A model generated the notes under the pieces. It saw only the letters and a program-made list of their open reading frames with translations. It was not told where the DNA came from and made no database searches. Of a stretch of 64,000 nucleotides of DNA, positions 44,946-56,158 are shown piece after piece (positions within the stretch are counted from its first letter, which is position 1; each line of letters opens with the position of its first letter). The stretch comes from Pollenia angustigena (lineage: Eukaryota; Arthropoda; Insecta; Diptera; Polleniidae). The stretch is from assembly GCA_930367215.1 (NCBI GenBank), contig OV884056.1, positions 195,837,310 through 195,901,309 on the forward strand, written 5' to 3'. The translations under genes and the position numbers were made by a program.

Positions 44946-45669
44946 AAACATATTCTAAGAGCAACATATTATGATAATATTACGATTATTACTGAATAAT
45001 ATTATGACCAGATATATTTGTAATATTATATCATAATATTTTCCCTTAATTATATTATTAGTCTGTTAATCATAATAAGTTAAGAAGTAATAATATTATG
45101 ATACAGCACCACTTTCACAACATTAAATAATAAATTGAAACTTTTTGCATCGATTTTTTATTTTATGGCTCTTTAAAATTTTTTAAATACAATTTCTTTA
45201 TATTTTTATTTTCTTAAAACTTGTTTTTAATGGGTATTTTTTTTAAATTGTTGTTCAAAACCCTCCTCACTGACAATTAATTCGATAAGCGTATTTAAAA
45301 CAAATGACAATTATTTTACAAATGGCGCTAACATTATATTATTAAAGTAAAGATATTTTGTTTGCTTCTTAACATACATTGAGTACACGTAGAGAAAGTT
45401 ATCATGTTATGACTATTAAATATCATGAAATGGTTTTGAGTAATATAATATGTTTTCAATGTTGTCATTATTTAGTTGTTAGAAAAAATAATTAATTTTC
45501 AGTCAAAAATATTCAAATTTATAATTGCGATAAACATTGATATGTTTACAGTAATATTGCTTGAATTTAATAAAAATAAAAATTGTTTGTGTACGACAAC
45601 AATATATTGTTACAATAAACATAGTGTAGTTGTCGTAACCATGCCCAACCATATTTTTTCACTGCGTGT
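44946..45669. mobile_element. CGCAGAGAAAA-family MITE, copy 2 (inverted, truncated)
   Basis: Reverse-complement relative of 6170-7300: AACATATTCTAAGAGCAACA at the left corresponds to the region near 7250-7275, and CCAACCATATTTTTTCACTG near 45650 to the other end. The outermost 30 bp on the left are missing. It also lacks the 6540-6930 segment of copy 1, in part. Confidence 0.7.
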
Positions 45670-45719
45670 TACTGAAAAGGCATTGGCTTTGATGGCCGTT
45701 GTTGTTTGTAGCTTATTCA

Positions 45720-46300
45720 CATAGGCCAGCGCCTTAAGAAAATCGCACGATCTCGGTAGGAATATACTATCAACTCAAGCTAAGAGGACCATGCCCTCAA
45801 ATCGCTAATGCAGAATGTCCAATGGGGCATAATTTATGTGGAACGTAGCATCGACCTGTTGAAACCACATCTCGATGATTTAGCATTCAGGTAAAAATTA
45901 GTTGGTAATCAGCCGTTGAAGTTGATGGCTAAGCCGTCATCGTATTCAAAAATATAAATGTGGATGAATACCGCAGACAGAGCAAAGTCCACACCAAAGA
46001 ATGTGCTTTTCGGCATGTATTGGATGCTCCTAAGAGCACACAAATACTCTTGGACTAGTATCGCCATCATTCGAAATGGACCTTATCGCTTAAGTTGATT
46101 TTTCCCTTAAAATAAGGGGTTTGTTTTAATAAAACAATTTTATCTTTTGCACATGTTATTGAACGCCATACCTATCCGTATAGATGGGGAAAAGAGACTG
46201 AATTAATAACAGGCAATTCCACAAATGCAGCTTCAACAATATGACGGCTATCAACTTTTAAAGGAGGACTATTGGAGGACTATTTCCTTGTAGAGTGTAT
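45720..46300 (-). pseudogene. mariner relic, central region
   Basis: Minus-strand reading with many stops yields EMWFQQVDATF near 45870 (second catalytic aspartate region) and PRSCDFL near 45745, plus an SFGVDFALSAVFIH-like stretch near 45980. Closely related to 51985-52310 (shared AATCAGCCGTTGAAGTTGAT and GCTAAGCCGTCATCGTATT). Dead. Confidence 0.6.
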
Positions 46301-46743
46301 GTCGTAGACCTTGCATAACAAATTTAATAAAATATGAATTTACCACAAAAAAATGTTTTTTAGTACCATAAGGCGTGAAGTATTCAAGTAAAGTAGAATA
46401 CCATCCACCTATCAAAACTTCTTATCAGTCCTGCGTATTCTTCATCATGACCAAAAATGTCTAAATTGATAGCAAAAATTGCAAGTTTATTAAAAGTTTA
46501 ACAATATTTAAAAAAAAGTATAATCATATTTATCGAAAATATTACACTGAAAGAATTTTCTTCGCAATACCAATGAATTTTGACATAAATCCCATGAAAA
46601 ATTGCATTAAAAAGGAACCTATGCAGCGCTTCGTTGGATCAATGAAACCTGTTTCATGAAAAGGATTTAATGAAACATTACATAAGATCTATGAATATTA
46701 TTCATTGGTTGAATACTTTCAATAAAGTAAAATTTTTTTTTTT

Positions 46744-47998
46744 TATCAAAAAGTAATTTCAATTTTTGGGAATAATAAATTTTAATTTAAAAAGATTTTG
46801 TTATTCGTGCTTAATTCCCAGTTTTTATTCTTGACAAAAACACTTGAAATTTATTGTTGATGGGATAAGCTATTCCTATGCATTTCACTGGTTGCTTAGG
46901 CCAGATCATCAGGAAACTTCATCCATAAAGATTTTAGACAAACTAAAGATATTAAACCAAATAAAACTGTTAAACGTATAAGACTTATAGCAACAGTTTT
47001 ACTTGTAACAATATCAAAGCTTGAACAAAATACATCAACAATAAAAAAGTGGGTTTATCTCGTCTTACACTCCCCACCACAATAAGTTGAAATTCTCTCA
47101 ACATTAATTGTAGTTGTAAGTAGGTTAAGAAAAACAAAATAAAAAACAAACAACAACTTACAAAAGATGTTGTCAATTAAGTGTTTTTTTAGGCCGTGCA
47201 CTTGCCTGTTTATTATCAAAAAGTAATTTCAATTTTTTGGAATAAAAAATTTTAATTTAAAAAGATTTTGTTATTCGTGCTTAATTCCCAGTTTTTATTC
47301 TTGATAAAAACACTTGAAATTTATTGTTGATGGGATAAGCTATTCCTATGCATTTCACTGGTTGCTTAAGCAAGATCATCAGGAAACTTCATCCATAAAG
47401 ATTTTAGACAAACTAAAGATATTAAACCAAATAAAACTGTTAAACGTATAAGACTTATAGCAACAGTTTTACTTGTAACAATATCAAAGCTTGAACAAAA
47501 TACATCAACAATAAAAAAGTGGGTTTATCTCGTCTTACACTCCCCACCACAATAAGTTGAAATTCTCTCAACATTAATTGTAGTTGTAAGTAGGTTAAGA
47601 AAAACAAAATAAAAAACAAACAACAACTTACAAAAGATGTTGTCAATTAAGTGTTTTTTTAGGCCGTGCACTTGCCTGTTTATTATCAAAAAGTAATTTC
47701 AATTTTTGGGAATAAAAAATTTTAATTTAAAAAGATTTTGTTATTCGTGCTTAATTCCCAGTTTTTATTCTTGATAAAAACACTTGAAATTTATTGTTGA
47801 TGGGATAAGCTATTCCTATGCATTTCACTGGTTGCTTAGGCCAGATCATCAGGAAACTTCATCCATAAAGATTTTAGACAAACTAAAGATATTAAACCAA
47901 ATAAAACTGTTAAACGTATAAGACTTATAGCAACAGTTTTACTTGTAACAATATCAAAGCTTGAACAAAATACATCAACAATAAAAAAGTGGGTTTAT
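46744..47998. repeat. 470-bp unit, 2.7 direct tandem copies
   Basis: Copies at 46744-47213, 47214-47683 and 47684-47998 (partial). Identity is very high; I saw a few substitutions (GGCC versus AGCA near 46899 and 47369; GACAAAAAC versus GATAAAAAC). Each has GGCCGTGCACTTGCCTGTTT near its end. The 63-codon frames in each copy are repeats of each other, not genes. A diverged single fragment is at 56636-56765. Confidence 0.92.
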
Positions 47999-48541
47999 AA
48001 ATTTCAAGTGTTTTTATCAAGAATAAAAACTGGGAATTAAGCACGAATAACAAAATCTTTTTAAATTAAAATTTTTTATTCCCAAAAATTGAAATTACTT
48101 TTTGATAATAAACAGGCAAGTGCACGGCCTAAAAAAACACTTAATTGACAACATCTTTTGTAAGTTGTTGTTTGTTTTTTATTTTGTTTTTCTTAACCTA
48201 CTTACAACTACAATTAATGTTGAGAGAATTTCAACTTATTGTGGTGGGGAGTGTAAGACGAGATAAACCCACTTTTTTATTGTTGATGTATTTTGTTCAA
48301 GCTTTGATATTGTTACAAGTAAAACTGTTGCTATAAGTCTTATACGTTTAACAGTTTTATTTGGTTTAATATCTTTAGTTTGTCTAAAATCTTTATGGAT
48401 GAAGTTTCCTGATGATCTGGCCTAAGCAACCAGTGAAATGCATAGGAATAGCTTATCCCATCAACAATAAATTTCAAGTGTTTTTATCAAGAATAAAAAC
48501 TGGGAATTAAGCACGAATAACAAAATCTTTTTAAAGTAAAA
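47999..48541. repeat. Inverted copy of the 470-bp unit (about 1.15 units)
   Basis: Reads as the reverse complement of the units at 46744-47998, so with them it can form a hairpin with an arm of over 500 nt. The direct copy breaks off after GTGGGTTTAT and the inverted copy starts at once with AAATTTCAAGTG, leaving no real spacer. Confidence 0.92.
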
Positions 48542-48611
48542 TTTTTTTTTTTTTTTAGTTTTTTTTAATTATTTTTTTTTATTTTTTCTTATTTTATTTT
48601 ATTTTTTTTCT

Positions 48612-48683
48612 GTCTCTGGCGGGAATCGATCGCGCAACCTCAGTGCTGATAGACTAGCTCACTACCAGCTAGCCTACAGGGGC
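48612..48683 (-). repeat. tRNA-derived SINE-like unit with A-rich tail
   Basis: On the minus strand: GCCCCTGTAGGCTAGCTGGT (box A region), then box B-like GATCGATTCCCGCC, followed by an A-rich tail corresponding to the T-rich plus-strand stretch 48545-48611. Internal Pol III promoter spacing is plausible. Confidence 0.6.
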
Positions 48684-49361
48684 AGTGTGGTTTTTGGATA
48701 AAAATAACTTGTTTTGTACTCAATTAAGAGCGTAAATATGAGATAAAATTGTCCATTACAACAATAACAACGTTGATTGAAAGTCGATTGAAAATTGTTG
48801 TTTCATAACTATAATGACATTTTTATTATCAAAATGAAAATTTTAATTTATGAAGGCAATTATTGAAATATGTTGCTTTTATAAAAAAAAATTTTGATTT
48901 CATAAATTTAATGGCATACATATAACATTAGATGTATGAAATTGTTTAATCTTACATTTTTTAATTAACAATTAAACATTTTTTTAAGGAAACTATAATT
49001 TTGTATTAGTTTATGAATATAGTTATGTTTGTATATTGTTTTTTATGTTCCCAATTAAAATTTTTTGTTTAACTTGGGCAAACTTAAGTTTTCATATATC
49101 CAATGAAAATTTTTAACGTAATTACGAGATCTAATGAAGCGATTTTAACGAAAATACTTCATTATAACCATGAAATTCCACTTAGACAATGAAAATTTTC
49201 ATTTACCCAAGGAAAATATTTTTATGAAAATGATTCATTAAATATATGAAGCATTTTTCTTTCAGTGTAATAAAAAGCAATTTTTTTTTTGCAATGAAAT
49301 GAAGGAAAAAACAATTGCATAATATAAAAAATAAAATGTTTATAACAGTGCAAATATGTCA

Positions 49362-49775
49362 CACTATGAAAGTTTTTTTTTCAGAAAGTCTAACTTTATA
49401 GGTATGAGGGGAAGAGAACAAGCTATTATTCTCTCCCCCAAGGCCTATCCAATAGGTCTGCTTACTACTACAACAATACAACAATACAAAAAACAACAGG
49501 CAATTTGTTTGTGTAAAATTCCTCGCCGTTGTCAAAATCTTACTACTACATAGGCAAAACAAAAGGAAAAATGTGTTTTGTGTGCATGTATGTGTGGCAA
49601 AAAACAAAAAAAGTAAACAAAAATATACACGTATAAGGAAAATGTAAACAACTCTTGATATCGTTTAGGAAAAAACCAAATAAACATCTGGCTTCTTAAG
49701 CAGACCTATTGGATAGACCTTGCTCTCCCCTATCATCCGAAAACACAAACTTTCTGAAAGAAAACTTTCAAAGGG
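49362..49775. mobile_element. Palindromic MITE (GAAAGTTTTTTTTTCAGAAA ends)
   Basis: Arms at about 49366-49465 and 49688-49770 pair: TATCCAATAGGTCTGCTTA with TAAGCAGACCTATTGGATA is exact over 19 nt, and CAGAAAGTCTAACTTT pairs loosely with AAACTTTCTG. Non-coding; three small frames in it are not genes. Confidence 0.7.
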
Positions 49776-51750
49776 TGAACCCAGACTATTCGTCCGAATT
49801 TATTATCTTCCTTTATTATTATTATTTTTGTTTTTTTATTTGCGGAATGTTACAGCAATTGCTGCCTGCAGGGCACCCAGTTTCAATCTATTTATAATTG
49901 TATCTGTAACATGTTCCGTTCAGGAACAAAGCAAACAAGTTACAACGTTTATTTCTATCGAATTTTTAACGAGATTTGTTTGAATTTAAATTACTTTCGA
50001 GTTTTGCCCTTATATAAAGTATTATAAACTTTATTTCATCCCGAATTCGTTCTTAAAATAATCTGAAAGTGAAATTAGAAGGAGAAATTTATTTTGATTG
50101 ATTTACTTTCCGATTTTACACATTACAGAATTTCAATTATAAGACACCAGCATCATTCCCGATATGGATTTTACTTTAAAAACGTAATGTACAGCTAAAT
50201 AAGAATTCTTGCTTTCAATTTTACTCTTTAAACATGATAATAATGAGTTTTCGTCTTGTTCCGTTGTTTCTACACGCAACAAGCAAATCGTTTTTTAACT
50301 GCTTGTGTGGTGTTGTTGTAGAGTCTGCAAAAAGCTTTGATAAGTCAAATGAGAAAGAAATTTTTTTATCAATTAAAAGCTTTTCATTAGTCAAACTTCA
50401 GAAAGTGATCTTCGAAAATTGCAAAAAAACACTTGAATATTGATTTTAAATTGTTCCAGCAGTGCTTCTTGAAACGCATTTAGTTGATAAATTTGAATAC
50501 ATTTACTTTAAGGAAAACACTTGGACTTGATCTAAATTAAGTAGTTCGAGAATCCGCTTGTAAGGATTTTAAACAACTTTTAAAATAAGCTCATAATACT
50601 GTGTGTGTGTGTGAACTATACATAAATGTACTAAATTCGATGTTTATATAATTATAATGTACATGCACATTAATGCATAGTTTTCATAATTACACACGTT
50701 ACAAGCACTGACTGTATGTGTCCATGTGTCCGTGTGTCCGTGTGTCCATGTATCTATGTTTCATTTGCTGTAACTACACTAGAGCTTAGGGACACATTTG
50801 TATGTATAATCAAATTTTTAGTTAAATAGGTGTGTATGGATATGTTTGCAAGTTCCTAAAGGAAAATTTGACAGGCCGTTACTTTGAAGAGATTCTATTG
50901 ATATCGATAAAAACGCGTAGGTTTCATTCCTGTTTAACCCTTGAGTATTTTTTAGTGCAAATAAATAAATAAGCCCACATTTATTCACTTCTACAACCTT
51001 TTTTGTAACTTAAAGAAAACGATTCAGATTTTTATTTGGTTAAAAATATCACTATATCCAAATTTTTTGAAATTGAGTTTTTGATGCAATCTTGTTCTAC
51101 ATTCAAAGGGACGTCGCCTCACAAAATATTGTAGGCGAATTCCACTTCGTTGCTCCAAAAATTGAATGTATATTTTCATTTTTATATTGCAAGTGATAGC
51201 AGAGAAAAGTAGAAAAATGGCTCTCCTGTAAAATTTGGTTTTTGTAACATACGATAATTTCGCGCAAAGGGGTCGATATAATAATGACTCAAATAAAAAC
51301 CAAATCCGCAACGCCGTCTTGTGCTTTATTAAGGCCTGAAACAGAATAAAGTAGTTGTAGTAGTAGCTGAAGATGAGGTCTGCTCTGTATCGCAACAAAG
51401 TTAAAAATTTCGAATTTCGCGCTTCAGCTTCGACTGCAAAGCTACTTCAACTACGTATTCTGTTGACACTACTTTGGAACTGCCGTTTTTAACTTAAAAC
51501 AGCTTCCAGCGATCTTCGTAACGTTGTACTACAGCGACTATTCTGTTCCCCACTTTACAAGTTGTAACATACATAAATTGCAACATATTGGTACTGCACT
51601 AACACCGCTATGACGTTTAAGCTGTTATACATATTTACATTAAGTAAAACCTATTTTTAAACATAACTACGAAAAAAATCGATTTTAAATCTGCCTTAAT
51701 TCATAAATTTCCCTTAAATTTCCTGAACTGCCCGTTGTCTGATGGCTTGG
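49776..51750. other. Unassigned intron sequence
   Basis: Holds a GTGTCC(A/G)T microsatellite near 50716-50750, a (TG)n tract near 50601-50612, and a small stem-loop (about 51338-51466; ACAGAATA.AGTAGTTG arms). The 124-codon minus frame at 51024-51398 has no recognisable domain. Confidence 0.4.
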
Positions 51751-51754
51751 GTTC

Positions 51755-52745
51755 TACACTGTTGGATTTAAACAATGTTTATGCATGCTTTACCTTATAA
51801 TGTTTAAATATGACCATTGTATGGTTTAACTCAACAAAAATTTTCCCTAAATCAACCATAATATCTATGGTCAAAATAAACCATATTTTAATCAATATTA
51901 TCCATAATAATGGTGAAAACTTACCATATTATTTTTCAAAATTAACCATAATATGGTCAACATTTTCCAGAATTTTGACAAAAATCTAAACTCGGTTGAA
52001 TCGCACGATCGCGGTGGCCACTTAAGATGACCATGCCCTCAAATCGCTCGTGCAGAATATCCAATGGGGCATAAGCTATGCGGCACGTTGCGTCTACCTG
52101 TTGAAACCACATCTCGTTGATGTACAATTCAGGACAAAATGAGTTGGTAATCAGCCGTTGAAGTTGATGGCTAAGCCGTCATCGTATTAAAATATATAAA
52201 TATGGACGAATGAAGCCGACAGAGTAAAGTCCACACCAAAGACTGTGCCTTTCGGTATGTGTTGGATGCTCTTGGATCCCATATGGATTAGTATCGTCCT
52301 ACATTCGTGAATGGGAATTTTAAGCAAACCAAGTAAAATGCAAACGACTAAAATGTTGTTGTTTTCTAATCGTATTATTTTAAATTTAAAATTAAACATA
52401 CAATGTTTCGAACATATAATTGTTATTAAATATTAACCATTACATGTTTGGAGGCAACCATAATATGGTTATAGCTTTTTGATGGATGAATTTAACCATA
52501 ATATGGTTGCCGCGATAATAATATGGTTAAAGTAACCATAATATGTTTAAGTGTACGGTTGTAGATTTATGTTATTAAAACGTTATATTGTTAAATTCAA
52601 CCATATTTGAAGGTTCAAGGGAGGTAAACACTTATTTGTTAAATTGAAACAAAATATTATCAATCGTGAAAAAATTTTTGTTAAAAACAACAAAAGTGTG
52701 TTTGTTGCCATTGCAACAAACACCATGATTTTTCTCTGCGTGTGT
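51755..52745. mobile_element. CAACCATAATATGGTT MITE split by a mariner relic
   Basis: Many copies of AACCATAATATGGTT and close variants at 51830-51975 and 52430-52560. The right end TTTTTCTCTGCGTGTG belongs to the CGCAGAGAAAAA terminal class; the left end is not clear. The mariner fragment 51985-52310 sits in the middle. Confidence 0.6.
51985..52310 (-). pseudogene. mariner relic, central/C-terminal region
   Basis: The minus strand gives VVSTGRRNVPHSLCPIGYS and GHLKWPPRSCDST with stops, the WPPRSCD motif of the mariner group seen elsewhere in the window. Highly similar to 45720-46100, so both may descend from one internally deleted element. Confidence 0.65.
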
Positions 52746-52789
52746 TTAATTCCTTTTACTGTCTGTTCAACGATTTCGATCATTAAGGT

Positions 52790-52845
52790 TTGCATAGAAA
52801 ATTTATACGAACGTTAACGTTCGAAATTGTTAAGCAGGCAATCTC
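52790..52845. mobile_element. End fragment of the AACGTTCGCATAGAA hairpin MITE
   Basis: GCATAGAAAATTTATACGAA, then CGTTAACGTTCGAAATTG and AAGCAGGCAA, matching the termini at 15972-16270. Confidence 0.55.
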
Positions 52846-54248
52846 TTTAAGACATTAATCGGTACAAAGTACTGTTATACGAACCTTAACAATTTAAAAT
52901 AACATTGTTTTGCTAGGTCCAGCATTGTCCATAATAGTTCACAAAAAGCGTGTACTCTCGAAAATGTTTCTGTAAATACTATGGTGTATGGTATCAAATG
53001 GTTTTTCTGGAATGACTATATTTATTGAGATTATACTTTCTCACTTGTTTGATACTGATAATAGATAAAATCTGGCCAGTATTTTGCCCAGCCCCCATAC
53101 AAACATTTTCCTGAATAAGACTTTTTCTCGATACCGTTTTTTTTTACAAAGTTACCGTGCAATGTTTACAGTACGGATTTTTCTGCTATTGACAGTGGGC
53201 CTAATTTCTTCACTGTAATTTAGTTGGTGTGATAGATTCGACTCGGTCAGATGTAAATGTTCTACTTGTTTTTTATTTCTACACATCGATATTTCTAATC
53301 GAGAGAGCAGTGAAAGCACTTCCCCTTTAATAAAAACCCAGATAAGGCCTTCTGAAATATAATTTTACTCCTACCTTTCCCCGCTTCGTTTTGGTTCATT
53401 AAAACAGAGAGCATGAACTTTTGATTATAGAAACGTTTACCATATCCATCCATAATAAATTTTTTTTTTCATGTTTCTGCCATTAATATTTTGTGTAGTT
53501 TGTCATTTATGCAAATTTTGTGTCACATACGAAAATGCTCTCATAATGAAATTCAATGTGTGGCTTAATGTGATTTCATTAATGCACATTTGTATTTGAA
53601 TATTTTGTAGATATTGACATAAAATGGTCGATTGTGTGTAATTGTGTTTGTATGTGCTGGGAAATAGAATTTATTGACCACGCCTACAATATTCAAAACT
53701 ATTGAAAATTTAATTACAGACCTTTTTGATAAAACGCTTTCTGCATAAGCTCAGTAATTATAAATAGTGGTCACTGTAAAAGACGATTTTAAGGCCTTAT
53801 GTATTTGGATTTAGTGTAGAATTATAAATTGGGGTTTGAGCGTTTGTATTTGTATAATTTTAAATTAACTAAAGTTTTTATTATATGTTGTAAATATAAA
53901 ATAGATTGTAATATTTAAATTTAACTGATATAAAAAACATTTAATTAAATTTCGCTTATTTTAAGCAATAAAATATTTAATTTTACTTTACAAAAACAAA
54001 TATCATTTCTACTATGTAACTAGCACATCTGCAAAATGAACACATAATACATTCGACTTGCTTCAAGGATTTATTGATTTAATATTTTCGTTAAGTGCAA
54101 TTAAACAAAACGTCATCAGGAAAGCCTTTGAAGAAAGAAGATATTTCTCTGCGCACTTCATTGATGTTTTTCCAGCTTTTGATAAGGCTTGATACATACA
54201 ATTATGCTCAGTTTACCCGTACATCATCGAAAGCTTTTTGACTTACTA
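52846..54248. other. Unassigned intron sequence
   Basis: AT-rich; no exon, transposase or repeat end recognised. Confidence 0.5.
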
Positions 54249-54521
54249 AAGGTCCAACCATAATATGCATAGCCGTGCTTAACCTTCTGTCAAAAATTAC
54301 CAAAAAAATATCTCAAATGTATTTCAATAAACAATAACAATAGCAAAAAACATTTGATTCCGTACGGAGTGAGCGATCAGTTTCGCACTTTGCTTAAGCA
54401 AATGACAGTTACATAAAACTTAGCAAAAAGTTTCCGTAAGTTCAAGATGGTTTGCTTCATAGGATTTACAAGTGTTAGCACATTTGATTATTCCAACTTA
54501 AGCATATTATGGTTAGACCTT
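54249..54521. mobile_element. MITE with AAGGTCCAACCATAATATGC ends
   Basis: Left AAGGTCCAACCATAATATGC and right GCATATTATGGTTAGACCTT are inverse with one mismatch. About 270 bp, non-coding. Confidence 0.7.
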
Positions 54522-54898
54522 AACTTTTTTTTACTTTGTAGGCCGAAAAGTTATCATTAAAGAAGAAGATGTTTAAAACTGTCGTCAGCCACTTATCGCT
54601 GGAGCCACACAAGGAAGCATCTTGGTAAGAAAACTTACATTTGTAAAAAGTGGATATTTGAATTTTTTTTACAAAAGTGCACTAAAGGCAAAGAACAAGA
54701 AGTATTACATTGAACGAGAGAGCAGTCAACGATAACCAACCAGGGGCAGTCGTGGTCTCTTTGGCTCGTTAACAAACTAACCAAGTTTTCACCAAAGTGC
54801 GGAGAACTTATTCATGCTATCAAAATCTTGTTTCATATTCGATTGGCCATTGATGCATTTCACATGCAAAGAACTATTTAAGACGCGTCAAAAATATG
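54522..54898. other. Unassigned intron sequence
   Basis: Nothing recognised. Confidence 0.5.
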
Positions 54899-55013
54899 TA
54901 CACAGAAAAAATTTTTGTTTTTAATTATGCAATTAAATAATTAATTGGTATACATTCATTTTTTCAATTAATTTCTTGTTTGCAGCAATTATTTTTTTTA
55001 ATCAAAACACATT

Positions 55014-55230
55014 AGTGGTATTCACACCGGACTTGTTAGTTTGTTACTCGGTAGTTTGTTTATTTGTTAAAGTTACCAACTGTGAACGACCCCTTTTTAA
55101 AACTTTTTTAGTCTGGTAACTTTAAAATAAAAAAATAATTTATAGCCTTTTCGTGGATTTCGAACGTCATCGTTCGCACAGAATATTACATTAAAAACAA
55201 AAACAAACTTCGAACAATGTGAATACCACT
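55014..55230. mobile_element. MITE with TAGTGGTATTCACA ends
   Basis: Inverted ends TAGTGGTATTCACACCGGA and AACAATGTGAATACCACTA, about 215 bp. Contains TTTCGAACGTCATCGTTCGC, which resembles the end of the 15972 hairpin family. Confidence 0.7.
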
Positions 55231-55289
55231 ATTTATTTAAATGTTTTTGTATTTTTTAGTTTATGCAATTAATTTTTTAATAGATAAGG

Positions 55290-55391
55290 CCCGTTTTCAC
55301 AACTTACCGATAGTTTTAATAATGGAACACTTTTTATAAGGCCGTTTCAAGCGTACTTTTAGCTATCGGTAAGTTGTGAAAACGGGCCTAA
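55290..55391. mobile_element. 102-bp hairpin MITE (AGGCCCGTTTTCACAACTTA ends)
   Basis: Exact inverted repeat of about 27 bp (AGGCCCGTTTTCACAACTTA, then CCGATAG), with about 48 bp between the arms. Confidence 0.85.
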
Positions 55392-55937
55392 ATCTGTGTG
55401 GCATTACTCGAAAATACAAGTCCGTTAATTGATATGATCAATTCTTTTGCAGGAGTAAAATTAGTAAAAAAAATTTACTGTTCTGAACGAATTGCTTAAT
55501 TAAAGTCGATTTTCTATTTTTTCTGTGTAGTAGTTATTTCTTTCTCTGTTAAGCCGGTAAATTTTAACTGATCTTTCTGATCTTTCGATTTTTTATATAC
55601 GTAGGCATTTAATATAAATGCTTTTTTAGTTTTTGATAACGATCGTAAGATTTGTAATTAAAATTTTCTTTATTTAATTATTTTAATTTGTTTTCAACAA
55701 GCTGTTATGTAATCTTTATTTACCAATAAAACATTGTACTTATATGCATATTTCTGGGAAATAAAACAAATGTTTACACAATTTTTCAATGTAAAGTTTT
55801 ACTAAAAACAATGTACAATATTTAAATTCTTAAACTATGAATGTTAATTTGTAGTAAAATTTAGTTTTCTTGTAATATTATATTACATACAACAACATGC
55901 ATGTAGATGGGTATAATACCCAACAAACAATTGAATA

Positions 55938-56158
55938 CACAGAAAAAAATAAAAAATTTGCGATATTAATTAAAAAATTAATTAAATTTGCACCAGTAAA
56001 CAAATTAATAGTATCAATTAAACGTTTAATTCATTTGATTAAGCGTTTAATTCATTTGATTAAGCGTTTAATTCACTTGATTACATTTTTAATTAAAACT
56101 GATTTTATTTTTGATTAATGCTTTAATTGGAGAACATTTTTGGAGAATTTTTTCTGTG
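55938..56158. mobile_element. Intact CACAGAAAAA / TTAATCAAGTGAATTAAA MITE
   Basis: 221-bp element flanked by TA. Ends CACAGAAAAAAATAAAAA and GGAGAATTTTTTCTGTG. The core has three copies of TTTAATTCA.TTGATTA spaced 22-23 bp apart. This is the cleanest member of the family found at 11652 and 19795. The 73-codon plus frame across it is repeat-derived. Confidence 0.8.

Larger units (their letters stand above)
46542..49270. mobile_element. MITE with TTACACTGAAAGAA ends, split by a repeat block and a SINE
   Basis: Left TTACACTGAAAGAATTTTC and right TTTTTCTTTCAGTGTAA are inverse (TA plus CACTGAAAG). The parts belonging to it (46542 to about 46740 and about 48690-49270) are rich in ATGAAA and CATTGAAA words. 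Between them lie the 470-bp direct/inverted repeats (46744-48541) and a tRNA-like SINE (48612-48683). Confidence 0.6.
54901..55527. mobile_element. CACAGAAAAA MITE (TA-flanked) carrying two nested MITEs
   Basis: Ends CACAGAAAAAATTTTTG and CTATTTTTTCTGTG, with TA on each side (54899-54900, 55528-55529). Same terminal class as 11652 and 55938. Contains insertions at 55014-55230 and 55290-55391. Confidence 0.75.

Noticed and set aside
46744..47998. Direct repeats considered as CRISPR-like or satellite array
   Set aside because: The unit is 470 bp with no short repeat/unique spacer pattern, in a eukaryotic intron.
46985..48336. Three identical 63-codon frames (46985, 47455, 48145)
   Set aside because: They are the same stretch of the 470-bp repeat read in direct and inverted copies.
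51024..51398. 124-codon minus-strand frame, one of the longest in the upstream intron
   Set aside because: No recognisable domain, composition as expected from AT-rich sequence, no splice or promoter context.
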